From Chitinophaga sp. CB10 (GTDB taxonomy: Bacteria > Bacteroidota > Bacteroidia > Chitinophagales > Chitinophagaceae): DNA of 64,000 nt. The DNA lies in the NCBI GenBank assembly GCA_001870995.2, contig MLAV02000018.1:62001-126000 (forward strand), written 5' to 3'. How positions within the stretch are numbered: the stretch's first letter is position 1; every line of letters starts with the position of its first letter. Shown here piece after piece: positions 16,601 through 24,659 of the stretch. The notes under the pieces are model-generated. The model was not told the origin of the DNA. It saw nothing but the letters and a program-made list of their open reading frames with translations, and did not search any database. A program made the position numbers and the translations under genes.

Positions 16601-16971
16601 CCTATATGACCGTGACCCGGGAAGGGATGTATGCCGTGCGCGTAACCAACAGTTGCGGCTCCGACGCCACGCAGATGCGGGTGATCGCCTGCTCGGCCGA
16701 ACTCTTTGTGCCCAGCGCGTTTACGCCTAACGGCGATGGTAAGAACGATGTATTCCGTATCATTAATTACCACGGGCAACAGCTCCTGCGCTTCAGTATC
16801 TACAACCGGTGGGGCCAGGAAATATTCACTACCAATAACCCGCTGATGGGCTGGGATGGTTGTATTAATGGTACGATGCAGGATATTGGCGCATATGTAT
16901 ATCTTATACGGTATAAAAACCTGCAGGGGCAGGAGCGGGTGTTAAAAGGGACGGTGACGCTGGTGAAGTGA
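13624..16971 (+). CDS. secreted repeat protein with PKD domains and type IX (gliding) C-terminal domain
   Basis: 1115 residues from the ATG at 13624, which opens a signal peptide (MPTIRPVLTILLFLVLHPF, cleavage after FAQ); a TTG at 13591 is less likely. The N-terminal third looks like a beta-propeller-type region as in CHU large proteins (NIWYFGIYAGIDFN). Two PKD domains (ITWDFGDG and IHWDFGDG) are embedded in a chain of eight repeats of about 60 residues with the signature IC-x5-LPDG ... GCDSIITT, each carrying two Cys. The last 90 residues are a gliding-motility/T9SS type B sorting domain (FVPSAFTPNGDGKNDVF ... GAYVYLIRY ... LKGTVTLVK), which directs export by the type IX system and surface attachment. 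Binding target unknown. Confidence 0.88.
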   Translation: MPTIRPVLTILLFLVLHPFSLFAQKEGNIWYFGIYAGIDFNTSPPTVLSDGRINTREGVTSLCDANGRLLLYSDGTVIYDARHQVMPNGYNLRGNYSASQSVIAVPWPGHPGKYYLFTTAVSEGVNYSIIDMTLNNGYGDVEAANKNVAMMSTALSTEKLMVTKHCNNTDFWVITPARNSNDFYVFLLSAAGLSAPAIYSVGTPISNDIVAWETVGYIKVSPNGKLLTHVRGDSPNGPGSSFAEIFPFNNQTGAIGNPIAQLGNLAMGYGIEYSPDSKLLYLSTTASPSYLIQYDLTAADINASAITLSSSGTAFGALQLAPDGKIYLAMESSYNVGYPTLHAITNPNVRGPGAQLTSMGINLYPGQSLLGLPTVMNDYVYAPYTIKATDTCVGKATTFTLKSTENITGITWDFGDGATATGLTVTHQYAAPGAYTVRANYTGPCVTGATQLTFQVNGPITTRREIMICNGGAYTLPDGSTTAAAGTYTTTLKRNDGCNNDSTIITTITLNGSYHITIDAAICPGGSYQLPDNQVVNTSGDYTTKLTSLFGCDSIITTRLTVLPAYHITETRSICNNEIVTLPDGRMVRQPGVYTSLLKTRYTGCDSTVVTNVVAQTNNYFIDVKDTCINSNASFSLGGGAAATAIHWDFGDGQQSTGLTASHHYLQPGSYTVTAVATGICNTPVTFTRVVTLRETNTSPHIIHICNGNSYTLPDGTITGSAGTYRTTLQNTYGCDSVITTTIVVNQPYHITVDTSICRGSAIVLPDGRLASASGNYTSTFTSLYGCDSIITTRISYLPDYTLSKMVNICKGISYTLPDGRTVSQSGVYTAYLKTVFYQCDSIIATTVNVIDAHASVEADICEKESYVLPDQRSVRTAGVYTSVLRSYQGCDSVITTTLRVHPAYNFHKEATFCETDYYTLEDGRRVNTPGNYVVKFRTVKGCDSIYSTTLRRVSPPKISLGSDSCLIAGRTLVLTPGAGFLTYVWQDGSTAPYMTVTREGMYAVRVTNSCGSDATQMRVIACSAELFVPSAFTPNGDGKNDVFRIINYHGQQLLRFSIYNRWGQEIFTTNNPLMGWDGCINGTMQDIGAYVYLIRYKNLQGQERVLKGTVTLVK

Positions 16972-16988
16972 GCACCTTTCTCCAACTA

Positions 16989-18659
16989 TCATTGCAGCGA
17001 TTTTCTCAATACCTTATCCTCCGCATAAATATCTTCAAAGAAAATCAGTTTCCCATCCTTACCTTCCGCAGTAAAGTACCGCAGGTAAATAGGAATCCTC
17101 CTCGTCAGGTCCACTTGTTTCTTCTCCCCCCGTTCAATCCAGGCGCGGATGCTATCCCCCTTGTGGGTGGCGGTATCCATGCGTACCAGGTATTGCGAGA
17201 GGCTATCCCACTGCTGCACACGCACGCAGCCATGGCTCATGGCGCGCATGGAATTTTTGAACAGCCCCCTGTTGTTGGTATCATGCAGGTACACACTGTA
17301 TTTATTCCGGAAGTTAAATTTCATAATCCCCAGGGAGTTGTCTAATCCATCCATCTGCCGGAGCACATACGGGAAGTGGTTTTTACTCAGCTTACTCCAA
17401 TCAATGGTATGCGGGTCCACGGCATTCCCGTCCTTGTCAATTACTTCCAGGTTTTTGGAGGCCAGGTAACCTACATTCCGCTGAATCGCCGGCAGCATCT
17501 CCTTAAACACAATACTGTAGGGTACCCGCCAGTAGGGAAACAGCATGAAGTTACTCATGTAAGAATTCAGCACCGGCGTGCGCGTACGCGGAGCGCCCAC
17601 AATAACGCGGGATTCCAGCATCACCACCCCGCTGTCTACCACCCTCAAAGTATAACCCGGCACATTCACCATGATATACTCCCGCGGCATGGTATCCGGC
17701 AGCTTACGCCAGCGGTCCATATTGATGCCTGCCTGCAATACCCAGTCTTCCGCAGGCCTGTTCAGCGCGGCGATGGTCCGTTTGCCGGCAACTCCATCCG
17801 GGTAAATATTGAATTCATTCTGAAATTTCTTCACGGCGGATTTCAGCATCACGGTATCCACCACTTCTACGCCGGCGGTATCGAGGTAACCGCCCTGTAC
17901 CAGCCTGTTGGCCAGCAGCTGCCGGAACAGCAGGGTATCCGTATAGTTGGATGGCAGCGTATCCCAGGTCACGTTCGTGTACTTTTCCCGGAAATTGCGG
18001 ATGGCTTCCTTCAGGGCAACGTACCCTTCGTGGGTAGGTTCCAGCCCTTCGAAAGCAGCGCTGATATTGCCATCCTGTAATGTTTTGCGTAATTTTTCCT
18101 TCAGGAAATCGTCCGTAAAAACTGAATCCGGACGGAGGGTGATACTATCCCTCGGGCCTGCGCCGTAGTGCAGGTCGGAAGTCATTTTCATAAATGCGTC
18201 GGAAAGCAGGATATCTACTTTCGCCCATAATGCCGCATCTTTTTTGGCAGTAGCATCCTGCTGCAATTGCTCAATGGCGGCATTCAACGCCGTGGCATGG
18301 TAACGGGACGGCGGCAGCCCGATGTCGTACGCATTCCTGATATAATACATCATGGAATCCGCCAGGGGATGCAGCTTGCCGTGGTCAGACCATTCGGCGG
18401 CATTTTCATGTTGCTGGTAAAATTCTTCCAGGGCTTTGGGTCTGAAAGCCGGGATACTATCTTCCAGGTATCCTTCATTGTCGGAGATAAGGGACAGACG
18501 CTCGGTGATTCCTTCTTTTACCACCTCATCCAGTTGTCTGACGTTTGCTACAATTTGTTTTTGCTTTGGGGCCGTGTGCTTCTTTTTATGTCCGCACGAT
18601 AACAACAGTAACACTCCAGATCCACATAAAAAAACGTAAAATAAATTTTTGTTCATCAT
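16989..18659 (-). CDS. L,D-transpeptidase (YcbB-like) lipoprotein
   Basis: The start at 18659 gives 556 residues with a lipoprotein signal (MMNKNLFYVFLCGSGVLLLLSCG; lipobox LLSC), and the promoter at 18677-18708 lies just upstream, excluding the longer 18695 form. The YcbB layout follows: an N-terminal scaffold domain, a peptidoglycan-binding domain (AVKKFQNEFNIYPDGVAGKRTIAALN) and a YkuD catalytic domain with the HD-x14-17-SHGCVRV motif whose Cys is the nucleophile. It should make 3-3 cross-links in peptidoglycan or attach proteins to it, in the periplasm. It converges with the secreted repeat protein gene, 17 bases apart. Confidence 0.9.
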   Translation of the reverse strand: MMNKNLFYVFLCGSGVLLLLSCGHKKKHTAPKQKQIVANVRQLDEVVKEGITERLSLISDNEGYLEDSIPAFRPKALEEFYQQHENAAEWSDHGKLHPLADSMMYYIRNAYDIGLPPSRYHATALNAAIEQLQQDATAKKDAALWAKVDILLSDAFMKMTSDLHYGAGPRDSITLRPDSVFTDDFLKEKLRKTLQDGNISAAFEGLEPTHEGYVALKEAIRNFREKYTNVTWDTLPSNYTDTLLFRQLLANRLVQGGYLDTAGVEVVDTVMLKSAVKKFQNEFNIYPDGVAGKRTIAALNRPAEDWVLQAGINMDRWRKLPDTMPREYIMVNVPGYTLRVVDSGVVMLESRVIVGAPRTRTPVLNSYMSNFMLFPYWRVPYSIVFKEMLPAIQRNVGYLASKNLEVIDKDGNAVDPHTIDWSKLSKNHFPYVLRQMDGLDNSLGIMKFNFRNKYSVYLHDTNNRGLFKNSMRAMSHGCVRVQQWDSLSQYLVRMDTATHKGDSIRAWIERGEKKQVDLTRRIPIYLRYFTAEGKDGKLIFFEDIYAEDKVLRKSLQ

Positions 18660-18676
18660 CTGCAGTAAATCGCTAG

Positions 18677-18708
18677 TAAAGATAGCATTTTGCAAATACT
18701 GTGCTCAA
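18677..18708 (-). promoter_or_regulatory. candidate promoter of the L,D-transpeptidase gene
   Basis: Minus strand TTTTGAG (-33 core 18706-18708), 21 bases, then TATCTTTA (18677-18684), one mismatch from the -7 consensus. It supports the ATG at 18659 or 18656. Confidence 0.45.
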
Positions 18709-18736
18709 AAATTCAATTTTTCATTTTTACCTGCAA

Positions 18737-18758
18737 CACTCTTTTTTCACAAAGAGTG
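18737..18758. other. 8-bp hairpin of unknown role
   Basis: CACTCTTT pairs perfectly with AAAGAGTG around a six-base loop. It lies between the L,D-transpeptidase promoter region and the terminator of the metal operon; no T tract follows on either strand. Confidence 0.4.
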
Positions 18759-18812
18759 ACTTGAGGACTTTTAATATGCCATTCAAAACATTTTTCATAC
18801 TTCACATTTTTA

Positions 18813-18842
18813 GAAAAAGAGGCTGCCACGAATAGCAGCCTC
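18813..18842 (-). terminator. terminator of the heavy-metal operon
   Basis: GAGGCTGC (18819-18826) pairs with GCAGCCTC (18835-18842) around an eight-base loop, followed leftward by TTTTTCT. It ends the operon that begins at 21427. Confidence 0.85.
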
Positions 18843-18879
18843 CGAAAAACTAAAACTAAAACAACTAAGTTTATATAAA

Positions 18880-19452
18880 TTATATCTTATCCAGCGGAAT
18901 ACGGCCGGTATCCTTTGTTTGCCGGAACTGGCTGGGAGTAAGGCCGGTAACCTTTTTGAACTGGGCAGACAAATGCGCCACACTGCTGTAGCCCAATTTG
19001 TAGCTAATTTCACTTAAACTAAGTTCATTATATCGCAGTAACTCCTTTACCTTTTCAATCTTTTGCTGGATGATGTACTGCTCAATGGTAGTACCTTCCA
19101 GCTCAGAAAAAAGACTGCTCAGCAAATGGTAATCTTTCTGCAGCCTGGAGGACAATAAGGAAGAAAAATTCTCCTTCATATCATCCAGGTCGGTGTAATG
19201 AACAGTATCCACAATGATACTTTTGATGGCAGCTACCAGCTGCTGTTTCTTATCATCTATCAGCAAAAATCCTTCCTCCTGCAGGGCAGGAATCAACCTG
19301 TTTAACTTATCCGCGTCTATCTGTCCATTTACCGAAGCTTTGCCAAGCTCCATTTTTGCTACTTCGAGCCCTTCTGCTTCCAGTAAAGACCTTACCACCT
19401 TTATACAACGCGGGCAGACCATATTTTTTATATATAATTCGGTCGTTGCCAT
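18880..19452 (-). CDS. AraC-family regulator with N-terminal heavy-metal-associated domain
   Basis: 190 residues. The first 65 are an HMA-like ferredoxin fold with a CxxC pair (MVCPRC, Cys13 and Cys16); the last 100 are an AraC-type double helix-turn-helix (IEQYIIQQKIEKVKELL ... SLSEISYKLGYSSVAHLSAQFKKVTGLTPSQFR). The layout suggests a regulator that senses Cu(I), Zn or a related soft metal directly through the CxxC site. It is the last gene of an operon that also encodes a periplasmic HMA protein, a Cys-rich protein and an outer-membrane-type protein, which it may control. Confidence 0.88.
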   Translation of the reverse strand: MATTELYIKNMVCPRCIKVVRSLLEAEGLEVAKMELGKASVNGQIDADKLNRLIPALQEEGFLLIDDKKQQLVAAIKSIIVDTVHYTDLDDMKENFSSLLSSRLQKDYHLLSSLFSELEGTTIEQYIIQQKIEKVKELLRYNELSLSEISYKLGYSSVAHLSAQFKKVTGLTPSQFRQTKDTGRIPLDKI

Positions 19453-19457
19453 GGCGG

Positions 19458-20321
19458 TTATTTCTTTTTAAATACGTTAAATATATTATGTTCTACGCGC
19501 ACCAGGAAGGAATTATAAACATTCCTTTCCATGTTTCCTGCCAGCTGGGTCCTGTAGGAGAGGTCCAGCCTCGTTGTACTGTTGAAAATGAACTGAATGG
19601 CAGGCGCTATGTCCAGGTAATTCCCCCGGGCTAGTTCCCCGCCGCCGGCATTCGTTTTCCCCAACAACTCCACGTAGAGGTTCAGGTTCGTTTGCTTGTA
19701 GCTCTTGTATTTTACCGGCAGCAACAGGTAACCTGCACTCAAGCTGTAGTTCACCGCATTGCTGGAAAAGCCGTCCGGAATAGGATGGTTTACATTATTC
19801 AGAAAACGGGTGTATCCCACGGTGGTAGACAGCGCCAGCTTATGCAGCAGTTGCGTGGCAATGAAGCCCCCGGCAACGCCGCTGTTGCCCCCATCCAGGT
19901 CCAGGTCGTAATTCATATACGATTGGTGACTCCCGGTGGCAGGCATAAACGGATTGTCGATCAAAGAACCTTTTACGTAGGCGGCCATACGAAAATGAGA
20001 ATGCTGCTCGTCCAGGGAAAGGAAGCGGTATTTCGCATACAAACTTCCTCCTTCCATCCTGAAACCTGACTGCATCATGTTGGAACCATAGCCGGCTACA
20101 TGCACCATCAACTTTTTGTTGATGCCAAACATCACTTCCGGTTCTACCCGGAGGGCATTGCTGCCGTCATAATCCATCCGCATGCCCTTCGCCGTCAGCC
20201 GGAAACCCATGGACCTTGCCGGCATATTGCTGGCCGGCTCCGAATTAACGTACAACTCCTGTGCGCTCGCGATAGCAGTGAGGCCCAGCAGGGCCGCCAC
20301 TGTGAATAATATCCTTTTCAT
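19458..20321 (-). CDS. predicted outer-membrane beta-barrel protein of the metal operon
   Basis: 287 residues with a signal peptide (MKRILFTVAALLGLTAIASAQ) and alternating beta-strand segments ending in the barrel-like pattern VRVEHNIFNVF. Repeated strands such as LRVEPEVMFGI, GGSLYAKYRFLS and LNLYVELLGKT fit a transporter-like barrel. No residue motif identifies a substrate; the Met-rich stretch GLRMEGG/MMQSGFRM and position between HMA-domain genes suggest a role in metal handling, which is inference. Six bases separate it from the regulator gene. Confidence 0.65.
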   Translation of the reverse strand: MKRILFTVAALLGLTAIASAQELYVNSEPASNMPARSMGFRLTAKGMRMDYDGSNALRVEPEVMFGINKKLMVHVAGYGSNMMQSGFRMEGGSLYAKYRFLSLDEQHSHFRMAAYVKGSLIDNPFMPATGSHQSYMNYDLDLDGGNSGVAGGFIATQLLHKLALSTTVGYTRFLNNVNHPIPDGFSSNAVNYSLSAGYLLLPVKYKSYKQTNLNLYVELLGKTNAGGGELARGNYLDIAPAIQFIFNSTTRLDLSYRTQLAGNMERNVYNSFLVRVEHNIFNVFKKK

Positions 20322-20335
20322 ACTGCTTCCGGGGT

Positions 20336-20881
20336 TTATATGGTTACATGATATACCCTGGAAGAAGCGGTTTTATCTGTATGGCAGCAGTCGGCCATCA
20401 TTCCTGTTTTATAACAGGCCATGCTGGTTTCCTGCTGGTATTTTTTAAATTGTTTGGGGGAGATGAAATCCTTGTCGATGACAACCAGCTCCTTATCTCC
20501 TTTCAGTACCTGGTTTTTCACATCCATAAAGTGAAGTGTTCCGCCGGCGAACGGTACATGCGTATCGTTCTTCACTTCCGTGCCGTCAAAACTGGCCGTG
20601 ATCGTCAGTTTACCCACGGAAAAACCCGCGTCTTCCACTTTGTCCTTGATCGCATCGATGTTAACTGTAGCTCCTGGTTTGAAGTACAGGATAAACGTCG
20701 TGTTTTCCAGGTCCGTGTCAATCTTGTCCACAAACGGCAGGGTTTCCAGCGATTTCAGGGTGGCGTTGGAACACATGGCGCAGGTAAGGCCGGTAGCCTG
20801 TACAGCTGCTTTTTTATATACTTGTGCGTTGGCACTGAAAGTAATACCTAATGCGAAAGCGATTATTGCTAAAAATTTCAT
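20336..20881 (-). CDS. periplasmic heavy-metal-associated (HMA) domain protein
   Basis: 181 residues: a signal peptide (cleavage after SANA, MKFLAIIAFALGITFSANA), then an HMA domain with a CxxC metal site (GLTCAMCSNA, Cys34 and Cys37), then a C-terminal part ending in a second Cys group (MACYKTGMMADCC) and a His. Such domains bind Cu(I) or Zn(II) and pass it to partners; here the protein should be periplasmic. It is the second gene of the operon. Confidence 0.85.
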   Translation of the reverse strand: MKFLAIIAFALGITFSANAQVYKKAAVQATGLTCAMCSNATLKSLETLPFVDKIDTDLENTTFILYFKPGATVNIDAIKDKVEDAGFSVGKLTITASFDGTEVKNDTHVPFAGGTLHFMDVKNQVLKGDKELVVIDKDFISPKQFKKYQQETSMACYKTGMMADCCHTDKTASSRVYHVTI

Positions 20882-21037
20882 GATCTGATGTTTAAGGTTT
20901 TTGATTTTTCAGGGAATCCGGCCGGTTGGCCCGCATCCCGGGTTAAATGCATTACATATGGCATGTAGCTGCTTGTGGGCACTACCCACACCGGCAATAT
21001 CCACCAGTGGCGGGTACTACGCAAGTGTAAAATCAAA

Positions 21038-21427
21038 TCAGATCAGGAAAATGCAATGTTGCAGGAACAGGGGAACAGCCTGCTCGTCCGGCGGGCCATG
21101 AGGCACGGCCTGTAATACCGGGTGAAGGGAAATCATTACCGGCTGGGGCAGCACCCTTACAGGCAACTGCATGTCCGCCACGGAGGTAAAATCCTGCATA
21201 ACGGCAGGCGCGCCATGATGACTTTCTGTAACCTTGCAGAACTTAAATTCGTCCTTGCAACAGTCCATATTTTTTACCGGCTTTTTGCATTTACCGCAAT
21301 AATCAGCCGGGGCGGACTGTAATTCTACAGACGCCAGCTTACCCATGCAGTAATGCACGTTCACTGCAAACCCGCTCGTGAGCGTGATGTACAATGCGGC
21401 AAATAATATGGCAAAAAATTTCTTCAT
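21038..21427 (-). CDS. HYC_CC_PP family Cys-rich exported protein
   Basis: A 129-residue protein with a signal peptide (MKKFFAILFAALYITLTSGFA) and the family landmarks HYC (25-27), CGKC (44-47), CC (56-57) and a Pro-rich stretch (LPVRVLPQPVMISLHP). The Cys/His content suggests metal binding. Function is not established for the family. First gene of the metal operon; the promoter at 21437-21467 lies so close that the transcript should carry almost no leader. Confidence 0.8.
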   Translation of the reverse strand: MKKFFAILFAALYITLTSGFAVNVHYCMGKLASVELQSAPADYCGKCKKPVKNMDCCKDEFKFCKVTESHHGAPAVMQDFTSVADMQLPVRVLPQPVMISLHPVLQAVPHGPPDEQAVPLFLQHCIFLI

Positions 21428-21436
21428 GTTACTTTA

Positions 21437-21467
21437 CAAAAGTACGTCATTTTGCGTAGCCTTCAAA
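21437..21467 (-). promoter_or_regulatory. promoter of the metal operon
   Basis: Minus strand TTTG (21464-21467), exactly 19 bases, then TACTTTTG (21437-21444): a perfect match to the Bacteroidota consensus. Transcription is predicted to start within about five bases of the ATG at 21427. Confidence 0.75.
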
Positions 21468-21482
21468 CAGATTTACACCAAA

Positions 21483-21528
21483 GGAAAAAACCGGAGCCCG
21501 ATTGGCGAATGCAATCGAAGCTCCGGTT
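21483..21528 (-). terminator. terminator after the porin gene
   Basis: Two stacked stems, AACCGGAGC/GCTCCGGTT and CGATTG/CAATCG around a seven-base loop, followed leftward by TTTTTTCC. It closes the purine phosphorylase-porin unit, about 155 bases after the porin stop. Confidence 0.85.
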
Positions 21529-21682
21529 ATTTCAAAATTAGTTGGGTATATATTAGGTTATTGATATATAAACGTCGGTAACCATTTGATGGCAGGCGGA
21601 ATATTAGCTGTTTAAATAGTTGGGGGAATAACCGCCAGGCTCGCGCCTAAGTTATTAACCTCCCCCTCACAAAGCAAAACCC

Positions 21683-23656
21683 TTAGTTAATAAACCACCA
21701 CCTGATCCCCAACCTGAAATCAAAATTATTATACGGATACAACGGCGCCGCATAATTACTCGTCGCAAACAACGTATTCAAATTCTCCGCCCGTACAAAC
21801 GCAGAGAATGACTTAATACGGAAATGCACAAACGCATCCAGGTCAGGCGCCTGGTATTTGATTTTCTGGGATTTCTGGTACACCCACTGCCCCATCAGCG
21901 GCGAATAATCATCCGCATAATAAGCCGTGTTATAACGGAATTCAATACCCGTCATTAAATTCAGGTTGGTAAACAGCCTTTTCTCAAAGGCCAGCCGGTT
22001 ACGGGTCCAAAAAGAGGGAACATTCATCGGCCCGTCCCCATGCACTTGCTGGAAGGCTACATCCACGTACCAGCTAAACGGCGAGAAGCTGAATTTCTTG
22101 CTAAACACCACCTGCAGCAGGTTAAACAACGAGCCGTACTGCGCGCTGTGATAATAATCCTGCATATAAGTATAGTTCGTAAACAGGAAATAGTTCACCG
22201 CCAGGTTGTATTTCAGCTTTTTATTATCCGCCGCAAATTGCAGCTGCGTAATATTTTCCTTGTTCAGTGATTCATTATACCACGTAGTCCGGTTACTGTT
22301 GAAGTACTTGTAAACATAGGAAGGCTCCCGGTTTACGTTACTCACAGAAAGCTTCACATCCCCCAGCAACTCATTCAGGTGCCGGCGGAGCATACCGCTT
22401 ACGCTGTAATCCCCGATGTTCTGCCCCGCAAGGTAAAATTCCCCTTTGGCAGAAAAATCCCAGCGCTGATTCTTGGTCTTGTTCCTGTATTCCCCATGGA
22501 GAGCCAGGTTGCTGAAGTTAATATCCGCATCCAGGAAAGTCCCCTGCCAGCTCTCAAAGCGGGCGCCCACGTTAATAAAGTGCCCCAGGTTGCCACGCAC
22601 GGGAAACTGCACCAGCGAGAGGTCGTTCGATAACAACTGCCACTGGTGGCGGGCAAAAATGGAAGAATCCTGCGCGCGCACCGGGATGTTGTAATGCAAC
22701 GGGTAGAACGCCGTATCCGGCAGGTTATCCGTAAACTCGTACTTGCTGTTCTGGAAATTAAAGGTGTACTGCACCCTGAAAATCGGGTCGTATTTATAAT
22801 AATCCGTAGTATCGTTTATGTGAATCGTATCCCCCCGGCCCCAGTCGTACTGCTGCTGAAAGAGGAAACCCGTTTGCCTGTACTGCGACTTCACCGGGAT
22901 GCTGGTCGTAAAGAAGTTATACGACGAGGAATTGTCGTTACCCAGGTTGACCGGGATGGTTCGCCTGTTGTTGTAATTGGAATTGTGCAGGAAGGAGTCG
23001 CTCCGGATCCCCCCGTTCTCGCCGCCCTGCAGGTTGTTATGATACAGGTCCATATAGGAATTGGCCCGCTTGTTCTTCGACTGGTACCTGGCCGTGAGGC
23101 GATAGGTATTGTGGTTGGTGGTCTGGGATTTATAATATCCCGGCGCATTTACCTTCCGGTAGTCAAAAAAGAAGTTGAACCGGTTCGTACGGTTCTGGGT
23201 ATGCTGTACGCCCAATACCTGCTCCTGCTTACTGCCCACCAGGTAGTTCATCTCCGTGTAAGGCCGGGTAGTGTTGTAAAAGCGGGCATTCTCGTGGGAG
23301 AGGCCGTAGATATCATACGCATGAAAGCCGGCGTCGAAGCCAGCTTTCATAAAAGGCGAAAAAATCAGGTTACGGGCAGCACCGCCGCTGTTGCCGGTAG
23401 TCATGTACGACCGCGGCACCTTCAGGTACTGCATATTGAAATCCGCTATAGACGAGTCTATAGTGAAGTCAGTAGGCTCGCCAAGGTAACGGTAGGTGAG
23501 CGTCAGCGTGTCCGGCTCTTCTTCATGGCGGCCCGTATCGCTGGTCATTTTGCCGCCTCCGCCGCCGCCCATATTCCCAAAGCGGTTGGTATTGAACTGG
23601 GCCATCAGCTGCTGTCCGCCTACCAATAGCAGGATTGTGATAATAAGAAATCTCAT
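21683..23656 (-). CDS. putative porin (Porin_10 family)
   Basis: 657 residues: signal peptide (MRFLIITILLLVGGQQLMAQ), a glycine run (GNMGGGGGGKM), then a long beta-strand-rich chain with frequent aromatic ends, finishing FDFRLGIRWWFIN with a terminal aromatic residue as in outer-membrane barrels. Matches Bacteroidota Porin_10 proteins in length and in landmarks such as FDAGFHAYDIYGLSHENARFYNTT and YLVGSKQEQVLGVQHTQN. It should sit in the outer membrane; substrate unknown. The gene follows the phosphorylase gene by 18 bases. Confidence 0.82.
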   Translation of the reverse strand: MRFLIITILLLVGGQQLMAQFNTNRFGNMGGGGGGKMTSDTGRHEEEPDTLTLTYRYLGEPTDFTIDSSIADFNMQYLKVPRSYMTTGNSGGAARNLIFSPFMKAGFDAGFHAYDIYGLSHENARFYNTTRPYTEMNYLVGSKQEQVLGVQHTQNRTNRFNFFFDYRKVNAPGYYKSQTTNHNTYRLTARYQSKNKRANSYMDLYHNNLQGGENGGIRSDSFLHNSNYNNRRTIPVNLGNDNSSSYNFFTTSIPVKSQYRQTGFLFQQQYDWGRGDTIHINDTTDYYKYDPIFRVQYTFNFQNSKYEFTDNLPDTAFYPLHYNIPVRAQDSSIFARHQWQLLSNDLSLVQFPVRGNLGHFINVGARFESWQGTFLDADINFSNLALHGEYRNKTKNQRWDFSAKGEFYLAGQNIGDYSVSGMLRRHLNELLGDVKLSVSNVNREPSYVYKYFNSNRTTWYNESLNKENITQLQFAADNKKLKYNLAVNYFLFTNYTYMQDYYHSAQYGSLFNLLQVVFSKKFSFSPFSWYVDVAFQQVHGDGPMNVPSFWTRNRLAFEKRLFTNLNLMTGIEFRYNTAYYADDYSPLMGQWVYQKSQKIKYQAPDLDAFVHFRIKSFSAFVRAENLNTLFATSNYAAPLYPYNNFDFRLGIRWWFIN

Positions 23657-23674
23657 CCGAAAATGACAATATGT

Positions 23675-24496
23675 TTATAATTGCCCGATTAATTCACTAA
23701 AGATAAGCGTCAGTTTTGGTTCAGCCGCATGTGCCGCTTCCAGCACCTCCTCGTGGGTAATGGTATTTTCCTCCTCGCGGATGCCAATGTCCGTAATCAC
23801 GCTCATGGCAAACACTTTAAGGCCGCAATGCGCCGCTACAATCACTTCCGGCACAGTGCTCATCCCTACGGCATCGCCGCCGATGATATGCATGTATTTA
23901 TACTCCGCGCGGGTTTCGAAGGTAGGCCCCTGCACGCCCACGTACACGCCTGAATGCAGGTCGATCTGGTTCATGGCGGCAATTTCCACGGCGCGGTAAA
24001 TAAGGTCTTTATTATAAGGCTCGCTCATATCCGGGAAACGGGGGCCCAGCGTATTGTCGTTTGGCCCGCGCAGCGGATGCTCCGGCTGCAGGTTGATGTG
24101 GTCCCGGATGATCATCAGGTCGCCCACGCTGAAATCAGGATTCATCCCGCCGGCAGCATTGGAAATAAACAACGCCTTGATGCCCAGCGCGTTCATCACC
24201 CTCACCGGGAAGGTCACCTGCTTCATGGAAAACCCTTCATAATAGTGGAAACGGCCTGCCATCGCCACTATCGGCCTGTCGTTCATAAAGCCCAGGATCA
24301 GTTTCCCGGAATGCCCTTCCACAGTAGACACCGGGAAGTGCGGAATATCTTTATAAGGGATCTCAATGGGATCTTCGATGTCTTCTACCAGTCCCCCCAG
24401 TCCACTACCCAGGATAACGCCGGCTACGGGTTGTTCCTCCCAGAATTTGCTGATATATTCACTCGCTTCCCTGATCTGATCTTTGAGTTCGCTCAT
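23675..24496 (-). CDS. punA: purine-nucleoside phosphorylase, class I (trimeric)
   Basis: The 273 residues carry the trimeric PNP motifs: GSGLGGL near 31, GHSGKL, GRFHYYEGF (phosphate/ribose site), NAAGGMNPDF (about 115), GPTFETRAE and the family block VGMSTVPEVIVAAHCG. It splits purine nucleosides with phosphate to the base and ribose 1-phosphate for salvage, in the cytoplasm. Specificity between guanosine/inosine and others is not decided. Likely co-transcribed with the porin gene downstream. Confidence 0.93.
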   Translation of the reverse strand: MSELKDQIREASEYISKFWEEQPVAGVILGSGLGGLVEDIEDPIEIPYKDIPHFPVSTVEGHSGKLILGFMNDRPIVAMAGRFHYYEGFSMKQVTFPVRVMNALGIKALFISNAAGGMNPDFSVGDLMIIRDHINLQPEHPLRGPNDNTLGPRFPDMSEPYNKDLIYRAVEIAAMNQIDLHSGVYVGVQGPTFETRAEYKYMHIIGGDAVGMSTVPEVIVAAHCGLKVFAMSVITDIGIREEENTITHEEVLEAAHAAEPKLTLIFSELIGQL

Positions 24497-24578
24497 ATTC
24501 TATTTTTCGTTAATTCGATAATTTTTTTACTAATAGCCGCAAAATATACTGCAATATCGTATTACGGCGTAACCGGCG

Positions 24579-24586
24579 CAAAGTTA
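24579..24586 (-). promoter_or_regulatory. -7 element of the purine phosphorylase gene
   Basis: CAAAGTTA on the plus strand reads TAACTTTG leftward, an exact TAnnTTTG match about 83 bases before the start codon; no -33 at the usual distance. Confidence 0.4.
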
Positions 24587-24659
24587 TTTTTTAATTCACA
24601 AATGACTCCGTTTTATATTTAAATCATAATGACCTATTTTAGCGGCAAATTTTATTCCG

